A stretch of 64,000 nucleotides of DNA from Ventosimonas gracilis (GCF_001580025.1 NZ_LSZO01000018.1:1-64000), one strand, 5' to 3'; counted from the stretch's first letter, positions 25,230 through 34,786 are shown. The notes: generated from the letters alone by a model not told the origin. Translations and numbers: made by a program.

Positions 25230-27548
25230 ATGACTTCCCGCCAAGTTAGCGGTGCCTCGACGCTGGCTCCCATTCCTCCTTTGTCCTTTATTCAGGCCAG
25301 CATCGGCTTGAGTCTGGCCTCACTGGTGCTGCCACAGGCGGCCAGTGCGCAAGCGGTTGAGCTGGAGGACGTACAAATCCGCGACAACGCGCTTAATCCG
25401 CAAAATCTGTCCTCGCCCAAATACACCCAGCCGCTGCGTGACGTGCCGCAGAGCATCTCGGTGGTGCCGAAGGAGCTTATCCAAAGGCAAAACGCGCAGA
25501 CGCTGGAAGACGTGCTGCGCAATGTGCCCGGCATTACCTTTAACTCCGGCGAAGGCAATGGCGGGATTGGCGATTCCATCAATATCCGCGGCTTTAACAG
25601 CGGTGCTTATGGCGGCTCTAACGTTTACCGCGACGGCGTGCGCGAGTCGGCGTTTTATACCCGTTCGGAAATGTTCAATACCGAACAGGTCGAAGTGGTC
25701 AAAGGCTCAAGTTCAGCCACTTGGGGTGCTGGCGTGATTGGCGGCGGGATTAACCTGGTCAGCAAGAGTGCATATCTTGGCGACCTGAATAGCGTCAGCG
25801 TTGGTGTAGGCACTGCCGAATACAAACGCTTAACGCTGGACAGCAATCATGTTTTAAATAGCGACCTTGGCATTGCCGCGCGGCTTAACTTGGTCGGCAC
25901 TGAAACCGGCGTCAACGGGCGTGATTGGATTGCCCGCAACCGTTGGGGCATTGCGCCGTCCATCGCCTTTGGCCTCAATACCGCCACGCGCCTGCACTTG
26001 GGCTATGAGCATCTGGATGACCGTGGCAATTACGACTACGGCATTCCGGCTGAGCAAAGCAGCGGCAAGGCGAAAAAATACCCGGGCGTGCGTTGGGATG
26101 GCTACTGGGGCTTTCGTAATCTCGACCATGAAAACAACCGCAGCGACCGTTTTCGCTTTAAGGTCGAGCACGACTTTAATGATGCATTGACCTTAACCAA
26201 CCAACTGACCTATGACCAAGTCAAGCGCGACTATGTCGTCACCACGCCGTCAGGTGCTTTTTTGCAGCCGGGAACGGCCGGTAACCCGCCCCAGCCGCGT
26301 CCTATTTCCGGCAGAAGGCTTATCGGCGTCGCGCGGCAGACCGAAAACCAAACCTTAAGCAACCAAACCCATCTGCTATGGAAGGTTCAAACCTTCGGCA
26401 TTGCGCACAGTTTGGTGGCGGGCATGGAATACAGCCAAGAAAAACTAAACCTTAAAGGCGGCGGCCTGATTAACGGCAACCAAGGCAATGGCGGCATGCA
26501 ACCATATCCGGGCGGTGTGGGCATGCCAGGGCCGGTTGACCCTGCGCATCCGCCGTCACGCTTTGTCGGCGACAAAAGCATTGGTTACACCTCGGATAAC
26601 GATTACGAGGGGCAGACCCGCGCCATTTACCTGATTGATACGCTCAAATTTAACCAGCACTGGCAGGCGGATTTCTCCATACGCCGTGACTGGTGGAGTG
26701 CCGAAAACAAAAAGCTGCGCAGCCGTGACAATGTGTCCAGTCCTTGGGGCACTCCGGCCAACGCCTACTACGGCGAAATCAAGGAAAAACTGTTCAGCTA
26801 TCGTACCGCCGTCATCTACAAGCCGGTGCAACAAGCCAGCCTATACGCCGCTTTCGGCAATGCCAAACAGCCTTCCTCCATTGGTATCGCTCGTCAATTT
26901 GGCATCACGGCGGCTGATGAAACCTTGTCACCGACCAAAGGCAAAACCTATGAAGTCGGCGGCAAGTGGGATTTGTTTGAAGAAGCACTGGGTCTTTCTG
27001 CGGCGCTGTTTCGTACGGAAATGGACGCGCCAAGTAACCAAGGTGGTACGCCGGCCATTCCTGAGATTGTTCGGATGAAACAGTGCGTCGAGGGTTTGGA
27101 GCTATCCGCGACTGGGCAGATTTTGCCGAACTGGTCGATATTTGCCGGATACAGCTATCAAAAAAGCAAAATCGTTACCGATGATAGGCAGGCTGCCGTT
27201 GCCAGTAGCGAAGGCATTGCCATGACCAACACCCCCAAGCATTCGGCTAGCCTGTGGAACAGTCTGCAACTGGGGCAATTCTCGCTGGATTACGGTGTGC
27301 GCTATGTGGGTGAGCGCTACGTAGGGCCAGGACAGGGCGGCACGCTGACCAAGGCCAACCGCGTCGAAGTGCAAGGCTACTGGGTACACGATGCGGCCGT
27401 CAGTTGGCAGGCCAATAAAGCAGTAGGCGTTCGGCTGAATATGGTCAACCTGTTTAACCAACACTACTGGCGGCAATACAACGGCCGTGGCTTTGGCGTG
27501 CCCGGCGAAGGTCGCGGCGCACAGTTGACGCTCGATTACAGCTTCTAA
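25230..27548 (+). CDS. TonB-dependent siderophore receptor (PiuA/Fiu-like)
   Basis: A 772-residue outer-membrane receptor. A long signal peptide ends near QAASAQAVELED. The plug domain has PLRDVPQSISVVPKELIQRQ, RNVPGITFNSGEGNG and VKGSSSATWGAG, and the 22-strand barrel ends with the outer-membrane signature ...TLDYSF. The plug pattern fits catecholate receptors of the Fiu/PiuA/BfrD type. The gene is followed by a Sel1-repeat gene, the partner found after piuA in Pseudomonas, but the usual piuC oxygenase gene is missing. An inverted repeat GCAAGCCT/AGGCTTGC at 27555-27591 follows the gene. Confidence 0.88.
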   Translation: MTSRQVSGASTLAPIPPLSFIQASIGLSLASLVLPQAASAQAVELEDVQIRDNALNPQNLSSPKYTQPLRDVPQSISVVPKELIQRQNAQTLEDVLRNVPGITFNSGEGNGGIGDSINIRGFNSGAYGGSNVYRDGVRESAFYTRSEMFNTEQVEVVKGSSSATWGAGVIGGGINLVSKSAYLGDLNSVSVGVGTAEYKRLTLDSNHVLNSDLGIAARLNLVGTETGVNGRDWIARNRWGIAPSIAFGLNTATRLHLGYEHLDDRGNYDYGIPAEQSSGKAKKYPGVRWDGYWGFRNLDHENNRSDRFRFKVEHDFNDALTLTNQLTYDQVKRDYVVTTPSGAFLQPGTAGNPPQPRPISGRRLIGVARQTENQTLSNQTHLLWKVQTFGIAHSLVAGMEYSQEKLNLKGGGLINGNQGNGGMQPYPGGVGMPGPVDPAHPPSRFVGDKSIGYTSDNDYEGQTRAIYLIDTLKFNQHWQADFSIRRDWWSAENKKLRSRDNVSSPWGTPANAYYGEIKEKLFSYRTAVIYKPVQQASLYAAFGNAKQPSSIGIARQFGITAADETLSPTKGKTYEVGGKWDLFEEALGLSAALFRTEMDAPSNQGGTPAIPEIVRMKQCVEGLELSATGQILPNWSIFAGYSYQKSKIVTDDRQAAVASSEGIAMTNTPKHSASLWNSLQLGQFSLDYGVRYVGERYVGPGQGGTLTKANRVEVQGYWVHDAAVSWQANKAVGVRLNMVNLFNQHYWRQYNGRGFGVPGEGRGAQLTLDYSF

Positions 27549-27600
27549 AACCCGGCAAGCCTCCCTGCTTTATGTAAAAAGGTAGGCTTGCAGACAATCG

Positions 27601-28350
27601 ATGAAAAGCGAACGAAACTGGCTGCACCTTGCCGCCACGGCCCATCCACAGGACGCGGCGCGGCTGATTTTGGCCGCCGCCGCAAATGGGCAAATTCGCG
27701 CACAGTGCCAGCTCGGGCAAATTCTGCTGGACGGCTACGGCATTGAGCGCGATCCCAAACTGGCGCGGCACTGGTTCGCACGCGCGGCAAGCCAAGGCGA
27801 TGCCGAGGGGCAAAACCTGTACGGACGCTGCCTGCAACTGGGCTGGGGCGGGGAAGTGGATTTACCCGCCGCTGCCTTGTACTACCACAAAGCCGCCATG
27901 CAAGGGCTGGACTGGGGGCAGTACAACTACGCGCAAATGCTCGCCAAAGGCTGGGGCGTTGCGCTTGATTTAGCCAGGGCGCTCGATTTTTACCGCAAAG
28001 CCGCCGCCCAAGGTCACGCCAAAGCCCTTAATCTGGTCGGGCGCTTTTATGAAGAAGGCTGGGTCGTCCCCGCCGACCCGCACATGGCTCTTGACTACTA
28101 CCGCCGCAGCGCCGAAGGCGGCGACTTTCGCGGCCAATGCAGCTACGCCTCCATGCTGACCGCTCGCGGCCTAATCGATGAAGCCGTCTGCTGGCTGCAA
28201 CGCGCCATGCAAACGGCCACGCCGGCCTTTTTGCAGAAAATGATCGAAGTGCTACAAAGCTCCATCCATGCCGAACTGCGCCTAGTCGCCGAAGAAATGC
28301 GCAAGCACCTGCAAAATACGGTTACGCCTCTCTCCAGCAACAGACACTAA
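27601..28350 (+). CDS. Sel1-repeat protein of the siderophore-uptake locus
   Basis: A 249-residue cytoplasmic protein, without signal peptide, built from Sel1/TPR-like repeats of ~36 residues: GQILLDGYGIERDPKLARHWFARAASQGDAEGQ, GRCLQLGWGGEVDLPAAALYYHKAAMQG, AQMLAKGWGVALDLARAL, and two more. Such solenoids mediate protein-protein contacts. It starts 52 nt after the receptor gene, separated by a hairpin, and probably forms an iron-regulated operon with it. Its precise role is unknown. Confidence 0.87.
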   Translation: MKSERNWLHLAATAHPQDAARLILAAAANGQIRAQCQLGQILLDGYGIERDPKLARHWFARAASQGDAEGQNLYGRCLQLGWGGEVDLPAAALYYHKAAMQGLDWGQYNYAQMLAKGWGVALDLARALDFYRKAAAQGHAKALNLVGRFYEEGWVVPADPHMALDYYRRSAEGGDFRGQCSYASMLTARGLIDEAVCWLQRAMQTATPAFLQKMIEVLQSSIHAELRLVAEEMRKHLQNTVTPLSSNRH

Positions 28351-28389
28351 CCATCCGCAATCCTTTCACCCTGTAAATACCATTGGCAT

Positions 28390-29052
28390 CTATACCGGCC
28401 AATCGCCCAACCGGTACGCGCTGTCCCAGAACATCCATTCCAGCCGCGCGGCGTGGGTATAGGCGGTGTGCATGGCCGCGCGGGTTTCATCGGCGGCTTT
28501 GGCGGCGAGCCGGTCCACCGTGGCACAGACTGCACGCACGGCGGCGTGAAATTCCTCGCCCGCATAGGTGTCCACCCAGCTTTGGTAAGGATTGCCGGCG
28601 GCGGAACTGGCATGGATCTCGCGCCCGACTTCGGCATAAATCCAAAAGCACGGCAGCAGTGCGGCGAGCGTAACCGGGTAGGGCTCGGCCCAAGCGGTGG
28701 CGAGCAGGAAGCTGGTGTAATGGTGGCACGCCGGGGTGAGCGGCGTGGCGGTAAACTGCGCAGGCGCAATCCCGAACTCGCTCATAAATCCGTCATGCAG
28801 GCTGCGCTCGACCAGCACCGCCTCCTGCGCGGCGCGGGCAAACTGCACCATGCCTTCAGCGCCATCGGCCTTGGCCGCGGTCACCGCCAGCGCGCGACCA
28901 TAGGCCAGAAGATAATGCGCATCCTGGATCACATAATGACAAAACCGCTCGCGGCTGAGCGTTCCGGCGGCCAGTTCCTGATTGAACGGCAGTTGCACGG
29001 TGTCCTGATACAGCGGCGCATTGGCCTGCCACAGGTGTTGGCTGAATGACAT
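28390..29052 (-). CDS. tenA: TenA-family thiaminase II (aminopyrimidine aminohydrolase)
   Basis: A 220-residue all-helical protein. The start ATG 29052 has AAGGA upstream. Family marks are FCHYVIQDAHYLLAYGRAL near residue 40, CHHYTSFLL, the active-site cysteine in LLPCFWIYAEVG near residue 139, YAGEEFHAAV and LEWMFWDSAYRL near the C-terminus. TenA salvages thiamine breakdown products by hydrolysing aminopyrimidines. No other thiamine gene is close. It is convergent with the Sel1 gene. Confidence 0.92.
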   Translation of the reverse strand: MSFSQHLWQANAPLYQDTVQLPFNQELAAGTLSRERFCHYVIQDAHYLLAYGRALAVTAAKADGAEGMVQFARAAQEAVLVERSLHDGFMSEFGIAPAQFTATPLTPACHHYTSFLLATAWAEPYPVTLAALLPCFWIYAEVGREIHASSAAGNPYQSWVDTYAGEEFHAAVRAVCATVDRLAAKAADETRAAMHTAYTHAARLEWMFWDSAYRLGDWPV

Positions 29053-29160
29053 GGGGAGTCCTTGAATCAAAAAGCCGTCATGATAGGCCAGATTTCAATC
29101 CGGCCTGTGGTTTCACCGCACTGCTCTGTGCAAATCGTTGCCGCTTGCGCTGACATAAAT

Positions 29161-29192
29161 AGGCCGCTCGCCCACAAGTGGGAGAGCGGCCT
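29161..29192. repeat. REP-like palindrome, copy 4
   Basis: The palindrome AGGCCGCTCGCCC-ACAA-GTGGGAGAGCGGCCT lies between the azurin stop codon and the tenA promoter region, with longer arms than other copies. It probably acts as the azurin terminator or 3' stabiliser. Confidence 0.6.
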
Positions 29193-29210
29193 AAGAGAGA
29201 GGGTAAGCGT

Positions 29211-29660
29211 TTAATCGACTAGCGTAACCGCGCCGTTCATCAGGGCGGCATGGCCGGGGAAGGTGCAAAAGAAAGAATAAGGCTCGCTCGCCGAGAGTTT
29301 GGCGACTTCAAAGGTCACTGAGTCTTGCTCGCCGCCGCCAATCATTTTGGTGTGGGCAACAATGCGCGGGTCATCGGCCTTGAGGTAATCCTTATCCACG
29401 CCTTGCGCCAGCGCCTCGGTGGTAATGGGCTGCATATCGGCGGTTTTGGCAATCACCAAATTATGCCCCATGACATTTTTGGCGAGCTGCCCGGTGTGTT
29501 TTAGATGGACAGTAAATTTTTCGCAGCTTTTGCTGATTTCAATGGCCTTGCTTTCAAAGGTCATCGCATCGGTGGAATTGATCGTCACTTCACAGGTCGC
29601 AGCAAAAGCGCCAGCACTGAGCAGCGTTAGAACTGAGGCCAAAAGGGTTTTACGCAACAT
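29211..29660 (-). CDS. azu: Azurin
   Basis: A 149-residue precursor: a 20-residue signal peptide ends in GAFAA, and the mature protein starts [12 protein letters not shown]. The type 1 copper ligands are the histidine of VMGHNLV, the cysteine and histidine of [12 protein letters not shown], and the methionine in the same loop. The first cysteine and the one in SKSCEKF form the usual disulphide. It is a periplasmic electron carrier that could donate to the oxidase encoded at 15877-20084, though that is inference. AGGAGTG precedes the start. Confidence 0.96.
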   Translation of the reverse strand: MLRKTLLASVLTLLSAGAFAATCEVTINSTDAMTFESKAIEISKSCEKFTVHLKHTGQLAKNVMGHNLVIAKTADMQPITTEALAQGVDKDYLKADDPRIVAHTKMIGGGEQDSVTFEVAKLSASEPYSFFCTFPGHAALMNGAVTLVD

Positions 29661-29784
29661 AACACACTCCTTCCAAGGGGAAAAATCATTGCTCTGGCAT
29701 TGTCAACCCAAGTCTTGCCAAGCCTAAGAGGCAAAAGGTCGCAGACTTAGGGAGGATATACACTAAAGTTTGCCTGCTTTTTGA

Positions 29785-30720
29785 CTACTGAATACTGATA
29801 TTGAGCAATTTAAAGACGGGTTCGGTCCCGCCATTCATTACGCCATTTAACTGTTCCAGCGAAACCGGCTGTGCGGGTTTGGCGGTTAGGTGCAGGCTGT
29901 TTTTCTTGCCAAGCGCAAAATCGGCAAGGTTTTGACAGGGTTGCTTAAGGTTATCTACACCACTATGGCAGGCGGATTGTGTTTCTTGTATAACCCGCAC
30001 AAAAGCCTGCTCGCCCATGCCGCCCGTTTCTTTATTCATATCTTCTTTTACTGCATCGGTTAGGTATTTAATCAATCCACGATTTTTAATTTTTCCATCA
30101 AAGGTATTAAGGCTAATCGAATAAGCGGCAGCCAAGCGGTTTAAGCCAATAAAGTTGGGGTCAAGGTCGGCAGAGGCCGCTGCCGATTGCGGGAAGATTA
30201 CGCCCAACACGCCACGCAGTGCGCCGATTTGGCTTAAGTGAAGTTGCAGTTCAATATCGGCAGTGTCTTTTTGCTGGCTGTCGTAAAGTATTTTTGCTTG
30301 ATCGTCTGCAAAGTTTAAATCCAGTTGCAGATTGATATCTATTGGATTTAATAACGCTTCTGGAACTTCTTTTAAGGCCATTGGGGAAAATTCCTGCTTT
30401 GCCTGTTTTAGCTGCACGTGGATGCGCTGATGGTCTGTTTGGTCAATGACATCACTGATACGCGCTTGCCCCACTTTTAAAGTTTCGTCTGGCGACAGCT
30501 CAATACGCAAATTATTAAAGGTTAAAGCGCCCAAAGGTGAAACGCTGAGCTTTTCCCATTGTGCTTTATCTTGCAAACCCCATTGTTGCAGGGTTTGCTG
30601 AGCTTTAACTTCCGCCTGCCCGGCCATATGGCGGCTGATAAGCTGCCAAGCCAAAGTGCCCAGCAAGAGCAGCGCCATGATTACGGCGGGGATTATCCAT
30701 TTGCGTTTTAGGGTATTCAC
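29785..30720 (-). CDS. Uncharacterised membrane-anchored protein
   Basis: I do not recognise the family. It has 311 residues with a single N-terminal anchor (WIIPAVIMALLLLGTLAWQLI), then a large periplasmic domain of alternating beta-strands (for example LGALTFNNLRIELSPDETLKVGQARI). This layout resembles DUF945 or AsmA-like envelope proteins. It overlaps the start of the patatin gene by 4 nt (ATGA-type), so the two are co-translated. Base composition is more AT-rich than neighbouring genes. Confidence 0.7.
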   Translation of the reverse strand: MNTLKRKWIIPAVIMALLLLGTLAWQLISRHMAGQAEVKAQQTLQQWGLQDKAQWEKLSVSPLGALTFNNLRIELSPDETLKVGQARISDVIDQTDHQRIHVQLKQAKQEFSPMALKEVPEALLNPIDINLQLDLNFADDQAKILYDSQQKDTADIELQLHLSQIGALRGVLGVIFPQSAAASADLDPNFIGLNRLAAAYSISLNTFDGKIKNRGLIKYLTDAVKEDMNKETGGMGEQAFVRVIQETQSACHSGVDNLKQPCQNLADFALGKKNSLHLTAKPAQPVSLEQLNGVMNGGTEPVFKLLNISIQ

Positions 30721-31901
30721 AAGTTTTTTTCTCCATGATTAAAGGCGGTGCATTGTTGTAAAAAGGGCAGTAGTTTTTCGCGTTGACGCAGCGCATCTTG
30801 CCAGCCTAATGCCATCAACTCACGGCAATAGCCTGGTTCAAACAATAAATAACTTAACACCGCCGCGCCGCTGCTGTGCATGGCACCGGGGCCGAAGAAA
30901 AACGGGCGCAGTGCACGCGGCAGTTCATGGCGGTAGCGGGCGGCAATGGTATCGAGCGGTTTGCTCGGCGAGATGGTTAACACCTCCACCTCGCGCAAGC
31001 CCTGCTGTATGCGTGTCTCTTCTGGCAGCAGGCGGGCGAGCAGGTTAAGCCGCTCGACCACTTCAAGGTCCGTTTCGAGGCTGTCGATAAAGCTGCTGCC
31101 CAGCATATGTCCGCCAATTTGCGCCAAAGTCGGCGGGAACTCGCCGGTTATTAGCGGATTTTCAACTTGTTCTTCCGATAAATTGCCGCTGACCCCAATC
31201 ACCAGAATGCGCGTTGCGCCCAAATGCAGCGCCGGACTGATGGGCGCGGACTGGCGCAATGCGCCATCTCCGTAATATTGGCCGTCCACCTTGACCGGCG
31301 GAAATATCATGGGAATGGCGGCGCTGGCGAGCAGGTGCGGCAAATCAAGACGAGTGGGTACGCCAATACGCCGGTGGCGCAGCCAAGGGGCGAGGGTTGC
31401 GCGTCCCTGATAAAAGGTCACGGCTTGGCCGGATTCGTAGCCAAAGGCGGTAATCGCCACGGCTTGCAACGCGCGCTTGCGCACGGCGGCGGATATGCCG
31501 GAAAAATCCAGTTTCTCGCGCAGCAGTTGTGACAGCGGCCTATTATCGAGCAGCGCCAGCGGGGTTTTTCCGGCAAGGCCAAATAAGTGGCGCAAGGTAA
31601 ATCGCCCGACTTGGCTCAGCACGCCCGGCCAATCGCTGCGGTAAATTTGCTCGGTATGAAAGTTCTGCCAGACGTGGGCCAGATTGCGCGTCGCCTCGGC
31701 AAAGCGCAGCGCACCACAGGCGAGACCCACTGCGTTAATGGCCCCGGCGGAAGTGCCGACGATAACCGCAAACGGATTGTGCTGCGGCTCGCCTTCAAGC
31801 AGGTGGGCAATGGCTTTGAGCACGCCGACTTGATAAGCCGCGCGCGCACCGCCACCGGAGAGAATTAAGCCGGTCACTGTCGCGCAAGGTTGTTGCGTCA
31901 T
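30717..31901 (-). CDS. Patatin-like phospholipase
   Basis: A 394-residue protein. The oxyanion hole GGGARAAYQVG, the nucleophile elbow GTSAGAINA and the Asp of the catalytic dyad in YYGDGALRQ match the patatin family (Ser-Asp lipases). No signal peptide is seen, so it is likely cytoplasmic or on the inner face of the membrane. It is co-translated with the downstream anchored protein and follows the phosphopantetheinyl transferase gene on the same strand with a 33-nt gap, suggesting one operon. Substrate unknown. Confidence 0.9.
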   Translation of the reverse strand: MTQQPCATVTGLILSGGGARAAYQVGVLKAIAHLLEGEPQHNPFAVIVGTSAGAINAVGLACGALRFAEATRNLAHVWQNFHTEQIYRSDWPGVLSQVGRFTLRHLFGLAGKTPLALLDNRPLSQLLREKLDFSGISAAVRKRALQAVAITAFGYESGQAVTFYQGRATLAPWLRHRRIGVPTRLDLPHLLASAAIPMIFPPVKVDGQYYGDGALRQSAPISPALHLGATRILVIGVSGNLSEEQVENPLITGEFPPTLAQIGGHMLGSSFIDSLETDLEVVERLNLLARLLPEETRIQQGLREVEVLTISPSKPLDTIAARYRHELPRALRPFFFGPGAMHSSGAAVLSYLLFEPGYCRELMALGWQDALRQREKLLPFLQQCTAFNHGEKNL

Positions 31902-31934
31902 AAAAAGTTCTGCTTAAGGGCGAAGCGGCACAGC

Positions 31935-32639
31935 CTAAGCAGGTTCGGCGGCAATGGCTACTAATGTCAGCACAAATTGATCTTGCCGCAGAAACTGCCC
32001 GCTGAGCAGGCTTTGTGCCGCAAAGCCCGGTAAATCGCACAGCAAACGCACTGTAGCCTTGCCTTGGCGGTAATCAACGATTTGCGCATGCTGAAAATAA
32101 AAGCGTGTTAGGCACAGCGGGTAGAGCGCTTTAAACAGGCTTTCTTTAAGGGAAAAACTCAAAGTGACAAAAAAGGCCTGTTCTTTAGCAGAGGTTAAAG
32201 CGGCTAAATGCGCTCGCTCGCTCGGGGTCAAAATACTGGGGGCAAGACGCAAAGCACGAGCGACGGGCAAACAAGGCTCCAAATCCAGGCCCAAGGCGCG
32301 CCAGCGGGAGGCCGGTCCCACCACCGCTGCCGCGCGTCCGTGGCTGTGGCTGATGGAGCCGCGCGCGCCGTGCGGCCACAATGGCATGCCGCCGCTGCTG
32401 CGTGGCGGTGCCTGATATTCGCCAATAACCTCGAATAATCCCTGGCGGGCGCACAACCTGCCGGCCAGATACTCGCTTTGCCGCTTGGCGTTGCCTGTTA
32501 CTGGCGCAATGTCGCAGCGCGTAAAATCCGTTTGCTCAAATAATGCTGGATTAAAACGCAGTCCATAGCAGGCGCAGGCTTGCAGCAGTGGCGGATAGCG
32601 CTCAAAAGGCTGGCAAAACGCCGGATGAAATTCAGCCAA
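31935..32639 (-). CDS. 4'-Phosphopantetheinyl transferase (Sfp/EntD type)
   Basis: A 234-residue protein. The Mg2+ and CoA binding motif ALGLDLEP near residue 117 and the catalytic block FSLKESLFKALYPL near residues 162-175 identify the Sfp/EntD superfamily. SISHSHGRAAAVV in between is the usual CoA-phosphate histidine region. It activates acyl- or peptidyl-carrier proteins. No polyketide or peptide synthetase gene is in view. It may serve fatty-acid ACP or a siderophore pathway elsewhere. Confidence 0.9.
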   Translation of the reverse strand: MAEFHPAFCQPFERYPPLLQACACYGLRFNPALFEQTDFTRCDIAPVTGNAKRQSEYLAGRLCARQGLFEVIGEYQAPPRSSGGMPLWPHGARGSISHSHGRAAAVVGPASRWRALGLDLEPCLPVARALRLAPSILTPSERAHLAALTSAKEQAFFVTLSFSLKESLFKALYPLCLTRFYFQHAQIVDYRQGKATVRLLCDLPGFAAQSLLSGQFLRQDQFVLTLVAIAAEPA

Positions 32640-32644
32640 GCCGA

Positions 32645-33124
32645 TTAGCCTTCGAGCGTTTCCACTAAATCGGCAAAGGCGACGCGGTTGGATTCGTTTA
32701 ATTGCATCAGGATGCGGTGCGCTTCCAGTACGCGGATACGCGCTTCGTCTTCGCTTTGCGTCAGCGGTGGCAGATCATGCAATTGCACCGGCGGCGCGAG
32801 CGGTTTTTCAATCAGGTTAAACACTTGTTCAAAGCCCATCGATTGCAGCACGCGGTTAATGTCCGCTTGGGTGCTGACCAAGGTCGGCAATAGGTGCGTT
32901 TTTTCCTTGGCGAGGATGGACAATTTGGCGAGCAAGCCCAGCGTGGTGCTGTCGATACTGCAAGCCTCGGTTAAATCAATGGCAATGCTGGCAATATCTT
33001 CGCGGCTTTCGAGCTGTTTAATGGCTTTATCGAGCGCCGCCGAGAGCGTTAAGCGCACTTCTCCACTGAACTTAAACACGCAAACGCCATTTTGTTCGGC
33101 AAACTGAATTCTGCCACTGCTCAT
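32645..33124 (-). CDS. STAS-domain protein (anti-sigma-factor antagonist-like)
   Basis: A 159-residue protein. Residues 1-105 form a STAS domain: VCVFKFSGEVRLTLSAALDKAI, then IAIDLTEACSIDSTTLGLLAKL, where the serine after SID is the usual regulatory phosphorylation site. A C-terminal helical extension of about 50 residues follows. Proteins of this kind switch partner kinases or anti-sigma factors. No partner is adjacent. It lies 5 nt upstream of the phosphopantetheinyl transferase gene, so is probably in the same operon. AGGCGC precedes the start, a weak site. Confidence 0.85.
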   Translation of the reverse strand: MSSGRIQFAEQNGVCVFKFSGEVRLTLSAALDKAIKQLESREDIASIAIDLTEACSIDSTTLGLLAKLSILAKEKTHLLPTLVSTQADINRVLQSMGFEQVFNLIEKPLAPPVQLHDLPPLTQSEDEARIRVLEAHRILMQLNESNRVAFADLVETLEG

Positions 33125-33563
33125 GAGCGCCTCTTATCGGCCTTGCTTAACTTAAAGTGCGCAATGTACGGCGCGGCACGGGTAAATACAACCAAGGCTT
33201 TTTTGCCCTGTTCCCGTTTCACATGGGGAGCCACATAAAGGCGTATGCCTGGCGATGACGTCTTGATCATTTCGCTTGAGCTGTCGCCAATTTAAGCTTG
33301 CAAAGATTATATGCGCCATGTTATGCGAGAGCGATGCTGCGAGAGAACGAATATTGTTCAAACTATGCTTGACGATTAGGCATTTCTCACGCGCATCCGC
33401 TTGCAAGTTTGCAAGGGCTTTAACTGCCGCATAAGAGAGGAGAAGGTCTCAGAGCTGACAGTTTGTGCGATGTTATTCCTTTCCTGCGCCCCTCGCCCTT
33501 CACGTACTTGCGACCTGAAGGTGCCGAGATTTTGATTGAGAGATTTCAACAAGAGAATAATCA
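33125..33563. other. Gene-free stretch between divergent genes
   Basis: About 440 bases with no gene I can support. It holds CCTGTTCCCGTTTC at 33207-33220, which shares the core of the 18-bp inverted repeat near 21621. A TTGACG hexamer at 33369-33374 is a possible promoter element for the following hydrolase gene, without a clear -10. The rest shows nothing recognisable. Confidence 0.5.
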
Positions 33564-34505
33564 ATGAAAGTCTTAATGATTCATGGAACTGGGCAGGAAG
33601 ACACGACATCGGACAAGCTTCTGAAAAAGTGGACCGAATCCCTTCATAAGGCTTCTCCCGGCTTGCTCAGCTCATCAGACACACAGATGGCCTACTACGG
33701 TAAGCCCCTTGCCGACTGGATCAAGAGCAAGAAAGGCAAAAAGGCCGTCGGCATATGGGGGCTCAAAAGTGTCGGAATCGATATCGATTATGAGGATGAA
33801 GAGGAATTCTTGACGGAGGTGTTTCAGGAGGCGGCCTATGATCAGGGTGTGACCGAGGCCGAAATTATCCAAGCCGCAGTCAAGGCGAACCACTTGGTTG
33901 GTGGCGGCCATACGGAGGCGCTAGTCAAGGCGAACCACCTGATTGGTGGCGGCCATGTTGTGCCGGTGGACAATTTCATCGCCAGGAGACTCGTCGGTCT
34001 TGTGAAGATAGTGGGAAAGCTGTCGCCGGCGAAGGGTGAAACCCTGTTTTACCTTTCAAGGCAGGCGCGCGCCTACCTCTCCTCACCAGAGACGGCCAAG
34101 GTGGTCGACGATATCGTCAGGCCGCTTCTTCAAGCAAGCCCGCAAGTGTTAATCACCCATTCCTTGGGATCAGTCGTTGCTTTCAAGCTGCTGCGGGAGA
34201 TGCACATGCAGGGGACGAGTATCGAAATCCCCCTTCTGATCACTATGGGTTCACCACTCGGCCTGAATGCGTTCAAGAAGAGGCTCGGTCCGCCGCCACC
34301 GCTATTGAAGCCGTCCTTCGTCAAAGAATGGAGGAATTTTTATGACCCCTCGGACTTTGTCGCGCTGGGCAAACCTCTTGGCAAGGTGTTCGCAGACGGT
34401 ATCATCGACGATGGTAAGGTCAACAATACTACGCTGAACGCTCACGGCATTATCGGCTACCTTCCCCACAAGGGCGTTATCGACGCGCTAAAAAAAGTTC
34501 TGTAA
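33564..34505 (+). CDS. Putative alpha/beta hydrolase (lipase-like)
   Basis: A 313-residue soluble protein beginning MKVLMIHGTGQEDTTSDKLL (HGTG oxyanion motif). The nucleophile elbow is THSLGS near residue 200, and Asp and His candidates are in YDPSDFVALG and LNAHGIIGYL, which completes an alpha/beta hydrolase triad. It looks like a lipase or PGAP1-type esterase. It stands alone between relics and has codon choice unlike the flanking genes, suggesting recent transfer. An internal 45-bp duplication gives two copies of VKANHL(V/I)GGGH near residues 106-131. Native role unknown; alone it does not show an effector or toxin context. Confidence 0.72.
   Translation: MKVLMIHGTGQEDTTSDKLLKKWTESLHKASPGLLSSSDTQMAYYGKPLADWIKSKKGKKAVGIWGLKSVGIDIDYEDEEEFLTEVFQEAAYDQGVTEAEIIQAAVKANHLVGGGHTEALVKANHLIGGGHVVPVDNFIARRLVGLVKIVGKLSPAKGETLFYLSRQARAYLSSPETAKVVDDIVRPLLQASPQVLITHSLGSVVAFKLLREMHMQGTSIEIPLLITMGSPLGLNAFKKRLGPPPPLLKPSFVKEWRNFYDPSDFVALGKPLGKVFADGIIDDGKVNNTTLNAHGIIGYLPHKGVIDALKKVL
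33879..33956 (+). repeat. Internal 45-bp tandem duplication
   Basis: The coding segment starting GTCAAGGCGAACCAC at 33879 recurs at 33924 with few changes, giving the repeated peptide VKANHLxGGGH. The second copy is shorter (about 33 bases are similar). Confidence 0.8.
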
Positions 34506-34786
34506 ATGGCGGGAGCGGTGTGCTGATGCTGTCCCACTTAAGCCGGTCTGCGCCCCGGCGACTGCCGCGGCGCGGTACACTGCTTTTCGCTTTAGAAAAG
34601 CTCAGTCATCGCGATAGGTGATCGTTGCAAGTTGGCGGCTCCCATTAACTTTCATTTATTGGCATCGCTTGTCCGGGGAGCGTGTGTCCTCACAAAGCGC
34701 ATACCAGTTGCAATTCAGCCAGAGCAATCTAACGGCATCGAGCAAGCTCTGTTTCGGCGCAAACAGACCCTACAGGCAACGAGCCA

